This document shows, piece by piece, positions 6,685 to 14,487 of a DNA stretch of 38,000 nt (positions within the stretch are counted from its first letter, which is position 1; each line of letters begins with the position of its first letter). This DNA comes from Actinomycetota bacterium (GTDB taxonomy: Bacteria; Actinomycetota; Aquicultoria; Aquicultorales; Aquicultoraceae): assembly GCA_014859275.1 (NCBI GenBank), contig JACUUO010000010.1, positions 1 through 38,000 on the forward strand. The letters run 5' to 3'. The position numbers and the translations under genes are program-made. The notes under the pieces are model-generated. The model had not been told where the DNA came from and made no database searches. It was given only the letters and a program-made list of their open reading frames with translations.

Positions 6685-8232
6685 ATGCCAAGCGATAGGA
6701 AAGATACCGAACTAGATGTCGAACTTGATGCTGAATTAGAGCAGAGTTTAGAAGAAGCCGCTAAAGATATAGAAGTTGCAATTCCGCTAGCTGCAGTAGA
6801 TTGGAAAAGAATATTTTTCATTCTGCTAGGGCTGGGCGCATTTCTCACCATTTACTTTATGCCGTCGTGGAGTCCTGCGATTGATCCATCAGGAGAGGCA
6901 TTTGAACTATCAAGGCAAGGCAAAGCGGCAATCGGATTGTTCTTGATGGCGGGGATATGGTGGGTTTTTGAGGTCATCCCGATAGGCGTTACAAGTATCG
7001 CGATCGGCGTTATGCAGGCGCTTTTTATGATAAGGCCTGCAAAGGAAGCTTTCAGGGATTTTATGGATCCTTCCGTAATGTTTATTTTCGGTTCTGTAGT
7101 TGTCGGTCTCGCATTTACTAAATCTGGACTTACCAAACGACTGGCCTACAAAATGCTATCGCTTGTAGGTGAAAATACAAGCATGATCCTTTTAGGGTCT
7201 TTAGTTGTTACCGCTGCCTTAACGCTTGTTATGGCTCATACTGCGGCCGCCGCGACCGTGTTCCCAATATTGATGGCGGTATATGCACTCTACGGAGAAG
7301 GCGATAAGAAGACCAAATTCGCCAAAGCGCTCTTTATCGGAATGGCATACGCCGCCGGCGCGGGAAGTATTATCACCTTCCTGGGCGCCGCCAGGGGCCC
7401 TGCCGCGGCAGGTATGTTTGCTGAATTTACCGGCAGGCAGATTGGGTTTTTTGAGCTGTCAAAATACATGTTTTTGGTTGGTTCAGGAATGGTCCTTGTA
7501 ATTTGGGGCTATATGATGATCTTTTTAAAGCCTGAGAAGAAGAAGATTCCTGGGCTAAAAGAGCAGGTCCAGATGCTTACAAAGCAGCTCGGGCCAATGA
7601 CCAGAAACGAGAAGTTTGTAATTGTCGCCGTTATTCTTGTTGTTCTTGTTATGTCACTTCAATCCTTTGTGCCAGCTCTTAAGTCGTTGGATAGGGCATC
7701 TATTATGCTTGTATCAACGCTTGCATTCTTCCTCTTCAGGGTACTTACGGTTAAAGAACTTGAGGACATCCCGTGGAATATCATCCTTCTCTTTAGCGGT
7801 GCAATGAGCATAGGTTTCTGCCTATGGCAGACGGGGGCCGCACAGTGGCTGGCGGTTAACTGGCTTGTCATGTTCCAAAAGGCCCACTGGCTGGTATTTG
7901 TACTTAGTATTGCTACATTTGTTTTGCTGATGACCAACTTCATTATGAATGTGGCTGCAATCGCTATCTCGCTTCCAGTATCCCTGGTTATTGCCGGGTA
8001 CCTTGGAGTTTCGCCAGAGGTAATACTTTATGCTTCTCTTGTAGTGGCAGGTATGCCGTTCTTGCTTCTGATCGGGGCGGCGCCAAATGCTATCGCCTAT
8101 GAGTCAAAGCAGTTTACCACCGGTGAATTCTTCAAACATGGGATACCGTTGAGCGTTATTTTGCTGGTTGTTGTCGCTATAGCGGTAACGGTAATCTGGC
8201 CACTTCTTGGCATGCCGGTACTGGTTAAATAA
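6685..8232 (+). CDS. SLC13/DASS-family sodium:anion symporter
   Basis: The 515-residue protein has an acidic cytosolic N-terminus (about residues 1-45, Glu/Asp rich) and then about 11-12 hydrophobic segments with the layout of the divalent anion:Na+ symporter family. The two inverted-repeat hairpin regions fall at AHTAAAATVFPI and TNFIMNVAAIAISLPV. There the usual Ser-Asn-Thr signatures are replaced by less typical residues, so the substrate may not be a dicarboxylate. Sulfate import by Na+ symport would suit a sulfate reducer but is unproven. The ATG follows GTAGGAGG with a 5-nt spacer. The upstream CBS gene and the downstream Na+/H+ antiporter cluster fit a Na+-coupled transporter. Confidence 0.85.
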   Translation: MPSDRKDTELDVELDAELEQSLEEAAKDIEVAIPLAAVDWKRIFFILLGLGAFLTIYFMPSWSPAIDPSGEAFELSRQGKAAIGLFLMAGIWWVFEVIPIGVTSIAIGVMQALFMIRPAKEAFRDFMDPSVMFIFGSVVVGLAFTKSGLTKRLAYKMLSLVGENTSMILLGSLVVTAALTLVMAHTAAAATVFPILMAVYALYGEGDKKTKFAKALFIGMAYAAGAGSIITFLGAARGPAAAGMFAEFTGRQIGFFELSKYMFLVGSGMVLVIWGYMMIFLKPEKKKIPGLKEQVQMLTKQLGPMTRNEKFVIVAVILVVLVMSLQSFVPALKSLDRASIMLVSTLAFFLFRVLTVKELEDIPWNIILLFSGAMSIGFCLWQTGAAQWLAVNWLVMFQKAHWLVFVLSIATFVLLMTNFIMNVAAIAISLPVSLVIAGYLGVSPEVILYASLVVAGMPFLLLIGAAPNAIAYESKQFTTGEFFKHGIPLSVILLVVVAIAVTVIWPLLGMPVLVK

Positions 8233-8368
8233 GTCACAACTAAAGTTACTTGTAGGTTCCTCTTCCCGGGTTAAGATAATTGTTGCGGCATCATGCAATG
8301 TCGTAGCAATATTGGTAGAATAAAGAATGTCGGTCGTTTAGATTAATCGTTTAGATCAAGGGTAGGCT

Positions 8369-8845
8369 ATGAGCTTTTTAATAACTGCGATAATAATGTT
8401 TATCTTTTGGATGCTCCTTTCAGGACACTTCACTTTCATACTTGTATTGTCAGGTATTGCGTCAAGTCTCCTGGTTGCATACCTTTCGCATGATCTCTTG
8501 ATAGGAGAGGGAGATATAAAGCTCAATATTGCGAGAATTTACAGGTTCATAAAATACTTGCCCTGGCTCTTGTGGCAGATTGCGCTGGCGAACTTAGATT
8601 TAGTCTATCGCACCCTGCATCCAAAGATGCCGATAGATCCTGTGGTAATTGGGTTTAAAAACGAATATAAGACGGATATGGGAGTGGTTACTCTCGCTAA
8701 TTCTATAACCTTAACTCCCGGCACAGTAACCATAGAGGCGAATAATAATGAATTTATTGTTCACGCTATAGCAAAAGGACCTGCAGAAAGTCTTCTAGCA
8801 GGAGAGATGCAGGAGAGGGTAAAGAGGATAGAGGGCGATGATTAA
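8369..8845 (+). CDS. mrpE: Mrp/Mnh antiporter subunit E
   Basis: The 158-residue protein has two N-terminal hydrophobic stretches (about residues 3-40) and a third near 60-80, then a soluble C-terminal domain with the MnhE-typical NSITLTPGTVTIE core. It is an accessory subunit of the multisubunit Na+(K+)/H+ antiporter in the cytoplasmic membrane. It is the first gene of a tight same-strand cluster running to 16270 and stops 2 bp before mrpF. The 136-bp leader has a TCGTTTAGAT direct repeat (8334-8343, 8347-8356) close to the start; its meaning is unknown. Confidence 0.92.
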   Translation: MSFLITAIIMFIFWMLLSGHFTFILVLSGIASSLLVAYLSHDLLIGEGDIKLNIARIYRFIKYLPWLLWQIALANLDLVYRTLHPKMPIDPVVIGFKNEYKTDMGVVTLANSITLTPGTVTIEANNNEFIVHAIAKGPAESLLAGEMQERVKRIEGDD

Positions 8846-8847
8846 AC

Positions 8848-9102
8848 ATGTTTGATATAGCGGCAACGGTTATAGTTTTAGCGGCCATCTTGGTTCTCTA
8901 CAGGGCCATAAAGGGTCCCAGGATTTACGATAGGGTGCTTTCAGTAAATGTCATAGGCACTAAAACGGTGGTTCTGCTTGCCTTAATAGGCTATATTTAC
9001 GAGCGCCCACATTTCCTTGATATTGCACTGGTGTATGCACTTATAAACTTTATTGCTACTATAGCATTTCTTAAATATAGAGAAACGGGTAGGTTGGATT
9101 AA
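8848..9102 (+). CDS. mrpF: Mrp/Mnh antiporter subunit F
   Basis: The 84-residue protein has three transmembrane helices and the MrpF signature region YRAIKGPRIYDRVLSVN followed by ALVYALINFIATIAFLKY. It is a small structural subunit of the Mrp-type antiporter. It starts 2 bp after mrpE. A 73-bp gap with a small CAACTC/GAGTTG hairpin (9111-9129) separates it from mrpG. Confidence 0.93.
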   Translation: MFDIAATVIVLAAILVLYRAIKGPRIYDRVLSVNVIGTKTVVLLALIGYIYERPHFLDIALVYALINFIATIAFLKYRETGRLD

Positions 9103-9175
9103 GCGCAAAACAACTCAACTATAGAGTTGGGGTGCGGATTATGAAATATCCGGAATTCAGATTCTAGAGGTTTTT

Positions 9176-9493
9176 ATGGATATTAGAACAATCATAGCCG
9201 GTATTTTGTTGGCTCTTGGCTGCTTTTTCATTGTTGTAGCCGCCATAGGGGTTGTAAGGTTTCCCGATTTTTATTCGAGGATGCATCCGGCAGGGAAATC
9301 GGATACCCTGGGACAGTCGCTTGTCCTTTCAGGGATTATGATATATGAGGGGTTCTCGCTGGTGAGCATCAAGCTTTTAATCATCATAGTATTTATATTT
9401 ATTGCAAACCCGACCGCGACCCACGCAGTGGCAAAGGCTGCCTATGTCGCAGGGGTGAAACCATGGCAGAAAGAAGATAAGGTGATTAAATGA
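9176..9493 (+). CDS. mrpG: Mrp/Mnh antiporter subunit G
   Basis: The 105-residue protein has three transmembrane helices and the MrpG landmark GVVRFPDFYSRMHPAGKSDT, then a helix ending in NPTATHAVAKAAY. It is a membrane subunit of the Mrp complex. The ATG lies 5 nt after AGAGG. Its stop overlaps the start of the next gene in an ATGA arrangement, so the two are coupled. Confidence 0.94.
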   Translation: MDIRTIIAGILLALGCFFIVVAAIGVVRFPDFYSRMHPAGKSDTLGQSLVLSGIMIYEGFSLVSIKLLIIIVFIFIANPTATHAVAKAAYVAGVKPWQKEDKVIK

Positions 9494-10023
9494 TCGACTT
9501 CTTGCTCCTGCTTTTCCTCGTGGTATGCGCGATAGCAGCAATTCGCATGAAAGACCTGCTAAGTGCAATCATGATACTCGGAGTATATAGCCTCATAATG
9601 GCGGTGGTGTGGACAAGGCTGAACGCCGTTGATGTCGCCTTTACAGAAGCCTCTGTTGGAGCAGGAATTACGACTATGCTGTTGATAGCTGCATTAAGTA
9701 GAACAAAAAGAGGAGAAGAGGGTAACCGCCAGTCATCAATTTCCCGTCGCTCGTTGGCGGCCCTTCTCGTCGTCCTTGTTACAGGTGCTGTTTTAATCTA
9801 TGGCACTATTGATATGCCCAATTTTGGCGACCCCAATGCACCGGCGAATCTCCATGTGGCACCGAGGTATATAGAAAAGTCGCATGATGAAACTGGGGTT
9901 GAGAACTTTGTCACCGCTGTTCTAGCAAGCTATAGGGGCTATGACACCCTTGGAGAGACAACAGTTATATTCACTGCAGGGATATGTGTGATACTGCTTC
10001 TTAGAAGAAAGAGCGAGCAATGA
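9490..10023 (+). CDS. DUF4040/MbhD-like plus MbhE-like fusion subunit
   Basis: The 177-residue protein has an N-terminal part (about residues 1-85) with three helices and the DUF4040/MbhD motif DVAFTEASVGAGITTMLLIA. A second part (about 90-177) carries the periplasmic-loop pattern VENFVTAVLASYRGYDTLGE and one more helix, as in MbhE. In classical Mrp systems these segments belong to the C-terminal part of MrpA; in Mbh/Mbs-type complexes they are separate D and E subunits. Here they are one gene, which explains the lack of a full-length mrpA in the cluster. It overlaps both neighbours by 4 bp. Confidence 0.85.
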   Translation: MIDFLLLLFLVVCAIAAIRMKDLLSAIMILGVYSLIMAVVWTRLNAVDVAFTEASVGAGITTMLLIAALSRTKRGEEGNRQSSISRRSLAALLVVLVTGAVLIYGTIDMPNFGDPNAPANLHVAPRYIEKSHDETGVENFVTAVLASYRGYDTLGETTVIFTAGICVILLLRRKSEQ

Positions 10024-10457
10024 AAGAACGCGTAGCTAAAGATCATATAATCAGAAGGGTTATTGCTAAGATACTAATTCCTTTTATACAACTTTATGCT
10101 CTTTATGTTATAGCCCACGGTGAGCTTGGTCCGGGCGGTGGTTTCCAGGGTGGAGTTATTTTGGGCTCAAGCATAATTCTTTACGTAATCGTATTTGGTA
10201 TAGAGGAAGGAAGAAAGAGGATATCTCAAAAGGTAAGCGATACTTTAACTTCCACCGGAGTTTTACTATATGCAGGGATCGGAGTGCTGTGTTTATTAGC
10301 GGGTGGAGCCTACTTAGAGTATAGCATGCTTCCATTGCCTACACATAAGCTTGCAAGCGGTTTGGGAATTTACGGCATTGAAATAGGTGTGGGAATCACA
10401 GTTGCAGCCGTGATGATAACTTTATTCTTTGAGACAGCAAGGCGAGAAGATGATTGA
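10020..10457 (+). CDS. mrpB: Mrp/Mnh antiporter subunit B
   Basis: The 145-residue protein has four helices and the MnhB signature AHGELGPGGGFQGGVILGSS. It is a membrane subunit of the Mrp-type Na+/H+ antiporter. It begins within the stop of the preceding gene (ATGA), and its last 8 bases overlap the start of mrpC. Confidence 0.94.
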   Translation: MKERVAKDHIIRRVIAKILIPFIQLYALYVIAHGELGPGGGFQGGVILGSSIILYVIVFGIEEGRKRISQKVSDTLTSTGVLLYAGIGVLCLLAGGAYLEYSMLPLPTHKLASGLGIYGIEIGVGITVAAVMITLFFETARREDD

Positions 10458-10908
10458 GCTTATCGCAGGAAAATATAATTACTGGATCTATATAGCCCTT
10501 ATGATGATAGGTTTTTATGCGATGATAGCAAAGGGAAACTTGATAAAGAAGATCATAGGCATGAACATCTTTCAGACAGCGGTTTTCCTGTTCTATATAT
10601 CCACCTCAAAGGTAAAGGGTGGAACAGCTCCAATAGAATGGGAACATGCAATCCTATACGACAACCCGCTTCCGCATGTCCTCATCCTTACAGCTATTGT
10701 GGTCTCAGTTAGCACGACAGCGGTTGCTCTTGCTCTGATTATAAGAATATACAAGGAGTATGGGACGATGGAAGAGGACGTGATACTAGAGATGGGAGAA
10801 GGCGAAACGCAAGATACAGAACAGAGATTACATGACTTAGAAGACGAAATAAAAGATGCAGAGTTAAGGTTGCGGGACGCAGAGCAGATAGCAAAGAGTG
10901 TAGATTAA
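10450..10908 (+). CDS. mrpC: Mrp/Mnh antiporter subunit C (NuoK-like) with a charged tail
   Basis: This protein is homologous to NuoK/MnhC: three helices, with GNLIKKIIGMNIFQTAVFLF after the first helix and PHVLILTAIVVSVSTTAVALAL in the third. I take the ATG at 10450 (peptide starts MIELIAGKYN), which overlaps mrpB by 8 bp. The frame is open further upstream, but that would read through conserved mrpB codons. The last 45 or so residues form an acidic, heptad-like stretch (LHDLEDEIKDAELRLRDAEQ) predicted to be a cytoplasmic coiled coil. I do not know that tail as standard for the family. Length is 152 residues against roughly 110 for ordinary MnhC. Confidence 0.9.
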   Translation: MIELIAGKYNYWIYIALMMIGFYAMIAKGNLIKKIIGMNIFQTAVFLFYISTSKVKGGTAPIEWEHAILYDNPLPHVLILTAIVVSVSTTAVALALIIRIYKEYGTMEEDVILEMGEGETQDTEQRLHDLEDEIKDAELRLRDAEQIAKSVD

Positions 10909-10941
10909 AAAGAATCGTGTAGAAGGGACAGACAGACATAG

Positions 10942-12498
10942 ATGAATATAGCAGAACATCTTCCAATTCTAGTCATCGTGATACCGTTAATGTCTGCGAT
11001 TGTAATCCCGCTCGTGGGCAGGATAAACAAACTCTTTAGCTGGTATGTCACAGTATTCATAACCCTCTTGAGCTTCGTAATGTCCCTTTCCCTGCTTAAT
11101 ACGGTAATAAGCGCAGGTCGGATAAGCTACTGGCTTGGTGGTTGGGAGCCGCCATGGGGAATAGAGTATGCGATTGATTATCTAAACGCCTTTGTGCTCG
11201 TTATCGTTTCCTTTATAGCATTTATTGTCTCGCTATATGCAAGAAGGAGCATTGAGAAGGAGATTGATAAGAGTAAAGTAACAACCTTCTATTCAATTTA
11301 TATGCTCTTTATCGCGGGGCTCATGGGGATCATCGTAACCGGCGACATATTCAATCTTTACGTATTCATAGAAATAGCATCTCTCGCAGGATATGCCTTG
11401 ATTGCGGTTGGAAAGAGAAGAGATGCGCTTATGGCAAGCTATAATTACCTGATACTCGGTACGATTGCTGCAACATTCATTTTGCTTGGCATTGGCTACC
11501 TTTATATGGTGACAGGAACCCTTAACATGGCTGATTTAAGGGAGAAACTGCCAATGCTTTATGAGTCGAAGGTTGTGCTTACCGCCTTTGCTTTTTTCAC
11601 AGTAGGCCTAAGTTTGAAGCTCGCATTGTTTCCCTTGCACGCATGGCTTCCTAATGCATATACCTACGCCCCATCAGTTGTAAGCGCTATAATGGCTGCA
11701 ACTGCGACGAAGGTTGGCGCTTATGCAATGCTCAGGATCATGTTTACGGTATTTAAGTTGGAGTTTGATCTACACATTGTGCCGGTTACGCAGATATTAA
11801 TTATTCTTTCTCTTGTTGCCATAGTAGCAGGCTCTGTTATTGCTATTGCCCAGACAAATATCAAACGTATGCTGGCATACTCAAGTATTGGCCAGATAGG
11901 CTATATAGTTTTAGGCGCTGCCCTTGCAAATCAAACTAGTATGACAGGAAGCCTGCTTCACATACTAAACCATGGCTTGATGAAGGGAACCTTATTCCTT
12001 GTGGTAGGGGTGGTTGTTTATAAGCTGGGCATAGAAGATATAGCAGGTCTAAAAGGAATGGGTAAAAAGATGCCTTTTACTATGGCTGCATTTACTATTG
12101 CTGGTCTCTCAATGATCGGTGTACCGCTCACAGTTGGCTTTGTTAGCAAGTGGTACCTTGCCACAGGTGCTTTGAGTGCCGGTATGTGGTTCATTATCCC
12201 TATAATACTTGCAAGCTCGTTAATGACGGCGGTGTATTTCTGGAGGATTATTGAGGGAATATACTTTGCGGCGCCAGCCGGTATTCACCAGCCGGCGTTC
12301 GCCGGTTATGGAAATCCAGAGCCCGAATCCCAGGGCTCAAAACAGGTTGATGGTTTCTTGCCAAGAGATGATGGCCCACCTGGTTTACTTATACCAACCT
12401 TTATACTTGCCGGGCTTTGCATATTTTTTGGAATCGCTGCCTTTATACCTGTATCAATGGCGGGTCAGGCTGCAACTATGCTCTTGGGGGGTATGTAA
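10942..12498 (+). CDS. mrpD: Mrp/Mnh subunit D-type proton-translocating antiporter (NuoN/M-like), first copy
   Basis: The 518-residue protein has about 14 helices of the Proton_antipo_M family. TFYSIYMLFIAGLMGIIVTGD carries helix 5 near residue 120, and SLKLALFPLHAWLPNAYTYAP is the conserved helix-7 lysine region. ANTNIKRMLAYSSIGQIGYI-type residues precede the broken helix (LHILNHGLMKG). Such subunits couple ion movement in Complex I and Mrp. Near the C-terminus (about residues 445-478) is a polar Gly/Pro-rich segment encoded by palindromic DNA (12292-12338) that the paralogue at 12499 lacks. The stop is directly followed by the next ATG. Confidence 0.93.
   Translation: MNIAEHLPILVIVIPLMSAIVIPLVGRINKLFSWYVTVFITLLSFVMSLSLLNTVISAGRISYWLGGWEPPWGIEYAIDYLNAFVLVIVSFIAFIVSLYARRSIEKEIDKSKVTTFYSIYMLFIAGLMGIIVTGDIFNLYVFIEIASLAGYALIAVGKRRDALMASYNYLILGTIAATFILLGIGYLYMVTGTLNMADLREKLPMLYESKVVLTAFAFFTVGLSLKLALFPLHAWLPNAYTYAPSVVSAIMAATATKVGAYAMLRIMFTVFKLEFDLHIVPVTQILIILSLVAIVAGSVIAIAQTNIKRMLAYSSIGQIGYIVLGAALANQTSMTGSLLHILNHGLMKGTLFLVVGVVVYKLGIEDIAGLKGMGKKMPFTMAAFTIAGLSMIGVPLTVGFVSKWYLATGALSAGMWFIIPIILASSLMTAVYFWRIIEGIYFAAPAGIHQPAFAGYGNPEPESQGSKQVDGFLPRDDGPPGLLIPTFILAGLCIFFGIAAFIPVSMAGQAATMLLGGM
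12292..12338 (+). repeat. Palindromic insertion inside the antiporter subunit gene
   Basis: CCGGCG (12292-12297) TT CGCCGG (12300-12305) is a perfect palindrome, followed by GAGCCC (12319-12324) / GGGCTC (12333-12338) with an 8-nt loop. CCAGCCGG also occurs twice nearby. The encoded segment is polar and absent from the paralogue at the same place. It looks like a palindromic repeat that inserted in frame. Confidence 0.6.
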
Positions 12499-13971
12499 AT
12501 GGAAGCGGTTCAGTCGTCGATACCTCTCTATGCTCTAGTAGTATCGCTTGCTGCGGTTGTTTTGATCGGGGTCTCAGGGAAGAAACCAAATCTAAGAGAA
12601 TTCTGGACTATTGCCGCTGCAGTTCTAAAGTTTGGAATTGTTGCGTCAATGCTACCGGTTATTCTTGAAGGCAAGGTTATAGAGTGCTTTTTAATTAATG
12701 TCCTCCCGGGACTCGATATTAAGTTCAAGGTCGATGCTTTAGGAATTTTCTTTGCGCTAACAGCGTCGTTTCTCTGGATTATTACTTCCTTTTATTCCAT
12801 CGGGTATGTCAGGTCGTTGAATGAGCATGCGCAGACAAGGTATTTCATGTTCTTTGCAGTTGCCCTCTCCGCGACAATGGGTGTGGCGTTTTCCGCCAAC
12901 TTGTTCACAACGTTCGTCTTTTACGAGATCATAACTTTCTGCACATTCCCTCTTGTCGCTCATAAAGGGACGCCCGAGGCGCTTAAGGGTGCAAGGAGGT
13001 ATCTTGTGTACCTGCTTGGCACATCCGTAGCGTTTCAATTATTCGCTATATTCCTTACTTATAACGCGGCAGGTACTCTTGAATTTGCCAATGACGGTAT
13101 TCTTGCGGGGCAAGGTTCGGATGTGCTGTTAATTGCTATTTTTATACTATTTATGGCCGGAATAGCCAAGGCGGGCATGATGCCTTTTCACTCGTGGCTT
13201 CCTGCCGCAATGGTTGCGCCAACGCCTGTAAGCGCGCTTTTACATGCCGTTGCGGTTGTAAAGACGGGTGTCTTTGTTGTTTTAAAGGTTGTGCTCAATA
13301 TATTCGGTGTAAATCTGCTTGCCCAACTTGGGCTTGGCACAGTGCTCGCATTTATAGCTTCTTTCACCATAATAGTCGCTTCGATTATCGCATTAAGACA
13401 GGATAATCTCAAAGCGCGGCTTGCATACTCAACGGTAAGCCAACTTTCTTATGTAATGCTCGGTGCATCACTGCTTACACTATCAGGAATTACAGGTAGT
13501 GTTATGCATATAGGTCTACATGCATTCGGCAAGATAACCCTCTTTTTTACGGCAGGGGCGATATATGTAGCTACCCATAAGACAAAGGTAAGCGAGCTTG
13601 ATGGAATAGGAAAGCAGATGCCTTTTACAATGGCGGCCTTTACGGTGGGCTCATTATCTATGATCGGTCTTCCACCCCTCGGGGGTTTCTTAAGTAAATG
13701 GTACATAGGAATTGGAGCTATTGAGGCGGGGCAACTACCGATTATTGCCGTGATAGCTGCAAGCACGATGCTTAACGCAGCTTATTTTCTGCCGATAGTA
13801 TATGCCGCATTTTTTAAGGAATTACCACCTGGCGAGAAGACGGAAAGGCGTGAAGCCCCCGCTATTATGGTTGTACCGCTTACGGTTACCGCCATAGGTA
13901 CTTTGGTACTGTTTCTCTGGCCTTCGTTATTTCTTGAGCTTGCAAGAATGGTTGTGGCCGGTGTGATGTAA
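12499..13971 (+). CDS. Mrp/Mnh subunit D-type antiporter (NuoM/L-like), second copy
   Basis: The 490-residue protein has about 14 helices and Proton_antipo_M hallmarks. These include KAGMMPFHSWLPAAMVAPTP (lysine helix and the following amphipathic segment), LRQDNLKARLAYSTVSQLSY and MHIGLHAFGKITLFFTAGA. It is paralogous to the preceding gene and abuts it without a gap (TAA then ATG). An acidic residue in helix 5 (FVFYEIITFCTFPLVAHKG) matches the conserved Glu of proton-channel subunits. Its loop FFKELPPGEKTERREAP is short where the neighbour carries the inserted segment. Confidence 0.93.
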   Translation: MEAVQSSIPLYALVVSLAAVVLIGVSGKKPNLREFWTIAAAVLKFGIVASMLPVILEGKVIECFLINVLPGLDIKFKVDALGIFFALTASFLWIITSFYSIGYVRSLNEHAQTRYFMFFAVALSATMGVAFSANLFTTFVFYEIITFCTFPLVAHKGTPEALKGARRYLVYLLGTSVAFQLFAIFLTYNAAGTLEFANDGILAGQGSDVLLIAIFILFMAGIAKAGMMPFHSWLPAAMVAPTPVSALLHAVAVVKTGVFVVLKVVLNIFGVNLLAQLGLGTVLAFIASFTIIVASIIALRQDNLKARLAYSTVSQLSYVMLGASLLTLSGITGSVMHIGLHAFGKITLFFTAGAIYVATHKTKVSELDGIGKQMPFTMAAFTVGSLSMIGLPPLGGFLSKWYIGIGAIEAGQLPIIAVIAASTMLNAAYFLPIVYAAFFKELPPGEKTERREAPAIMVVPLTVTAIGTLVLFLWPSLFLELARMVVAGVM

Positions 13972-14057
13972 CAGGATGAAAGTTAGTAAGATAGATCTAT
14001 CTTACCTGTGTGGATTGCATATCTTTAAATGATCTAGGGGATGTGGGGAACTTAAAA

Positions 14058-14189
14058 ATGGCAAAAGAGAAAGAAGAATTAAAGGAGCTCAAGCATGATC
14101 CCATGCCGGGATTCAGGCCGTTATTTTACATAGTTTTTTCAATTGGCGTTTTATATCTTGGCACAATTGCTTTCTTAAGCCTGAGGTAA
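14058..14189 (+). CDS. Small membrane protein of the antiporter cluster (43 residues)
   Basis: The ATG at 14058 follows GGGGAAC at suitable spacing. The 43-residue product has a charged N-terminus (MAKEKEELKELKHD), the motif DPMPGFRPLFYIVF and one helix ending in SLR. It sits between two antiporter-subunit genes on the same strand, with a charged-tail-plus-helix architecture, so it is probably a single-span accessory subunit. The family is not one I can name. Confidence 0.65.
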   Translation: MAKEKEELKELKHDPMPGFRPLFYIVFSIGVLYLGTIAFLSLR

Positions 14190-14247
14190 TAAGTCGTGCA
14201 GCCTTATGGCAACTCTCATGTGTGTAGGTGTCACTGGAGGAAGCTTA

Positions 14248-14487
14248 ATGAGTAGAAGAAAGTCAGATAAGTCCAAAAAATTAAAGGGGTACCTGGGGAT
14301 CTTTTACACGATACTTCTATTGCTGATTATTATTGATTTTTTTATCCCGAAACATCCCTACTTTCGATGGGAAGGCTTTCCCTCGTTTTATGCAGCATTT
14401 GCATTTGTCGCCTTCGTTGTTCTCGTTTTAGCAGCAAAATATATACTTCGTAAAATTGTTATGAGAGATGAGGATTATTATGGTTAA
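14248..14487 (+). CDS. Small two-helix membrane protein of the antiporter cluster
   Basis: The 79-residue protein has a basic N-terminus (MSRRKSDKSKKLKG), a helix at about residues 15-34 (LGIFYTILLLLIIIDFF) and a second helix at about 48-69. It ends in the charged MRDEDYYG. The ATG at 14248 is preferred over an in-frame ATG at 14206 because GGAGGA lies 6 nt before it. The 3' end overlaps the start of the next antiporter gene. No family is recognised, but the position and overlap argue for a genuine subunit of the complex. Confidence 0.75.
   Translation: MSRRKSDKSKKLKGYLGIFYTILLLLIIIDFFIPKHPYFRWEGFPSFYAAFAFVAFVVLVLAAKYILRKIVMRDEDYYG

Noticed and set aside
14206-14247. Longer N-terminus for the 79-residue small membrane protein
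   Set aside because: The ribosome site GGAGGA lies 6 nt before ATG 14248, inside the longer form, so the shorter start is better.
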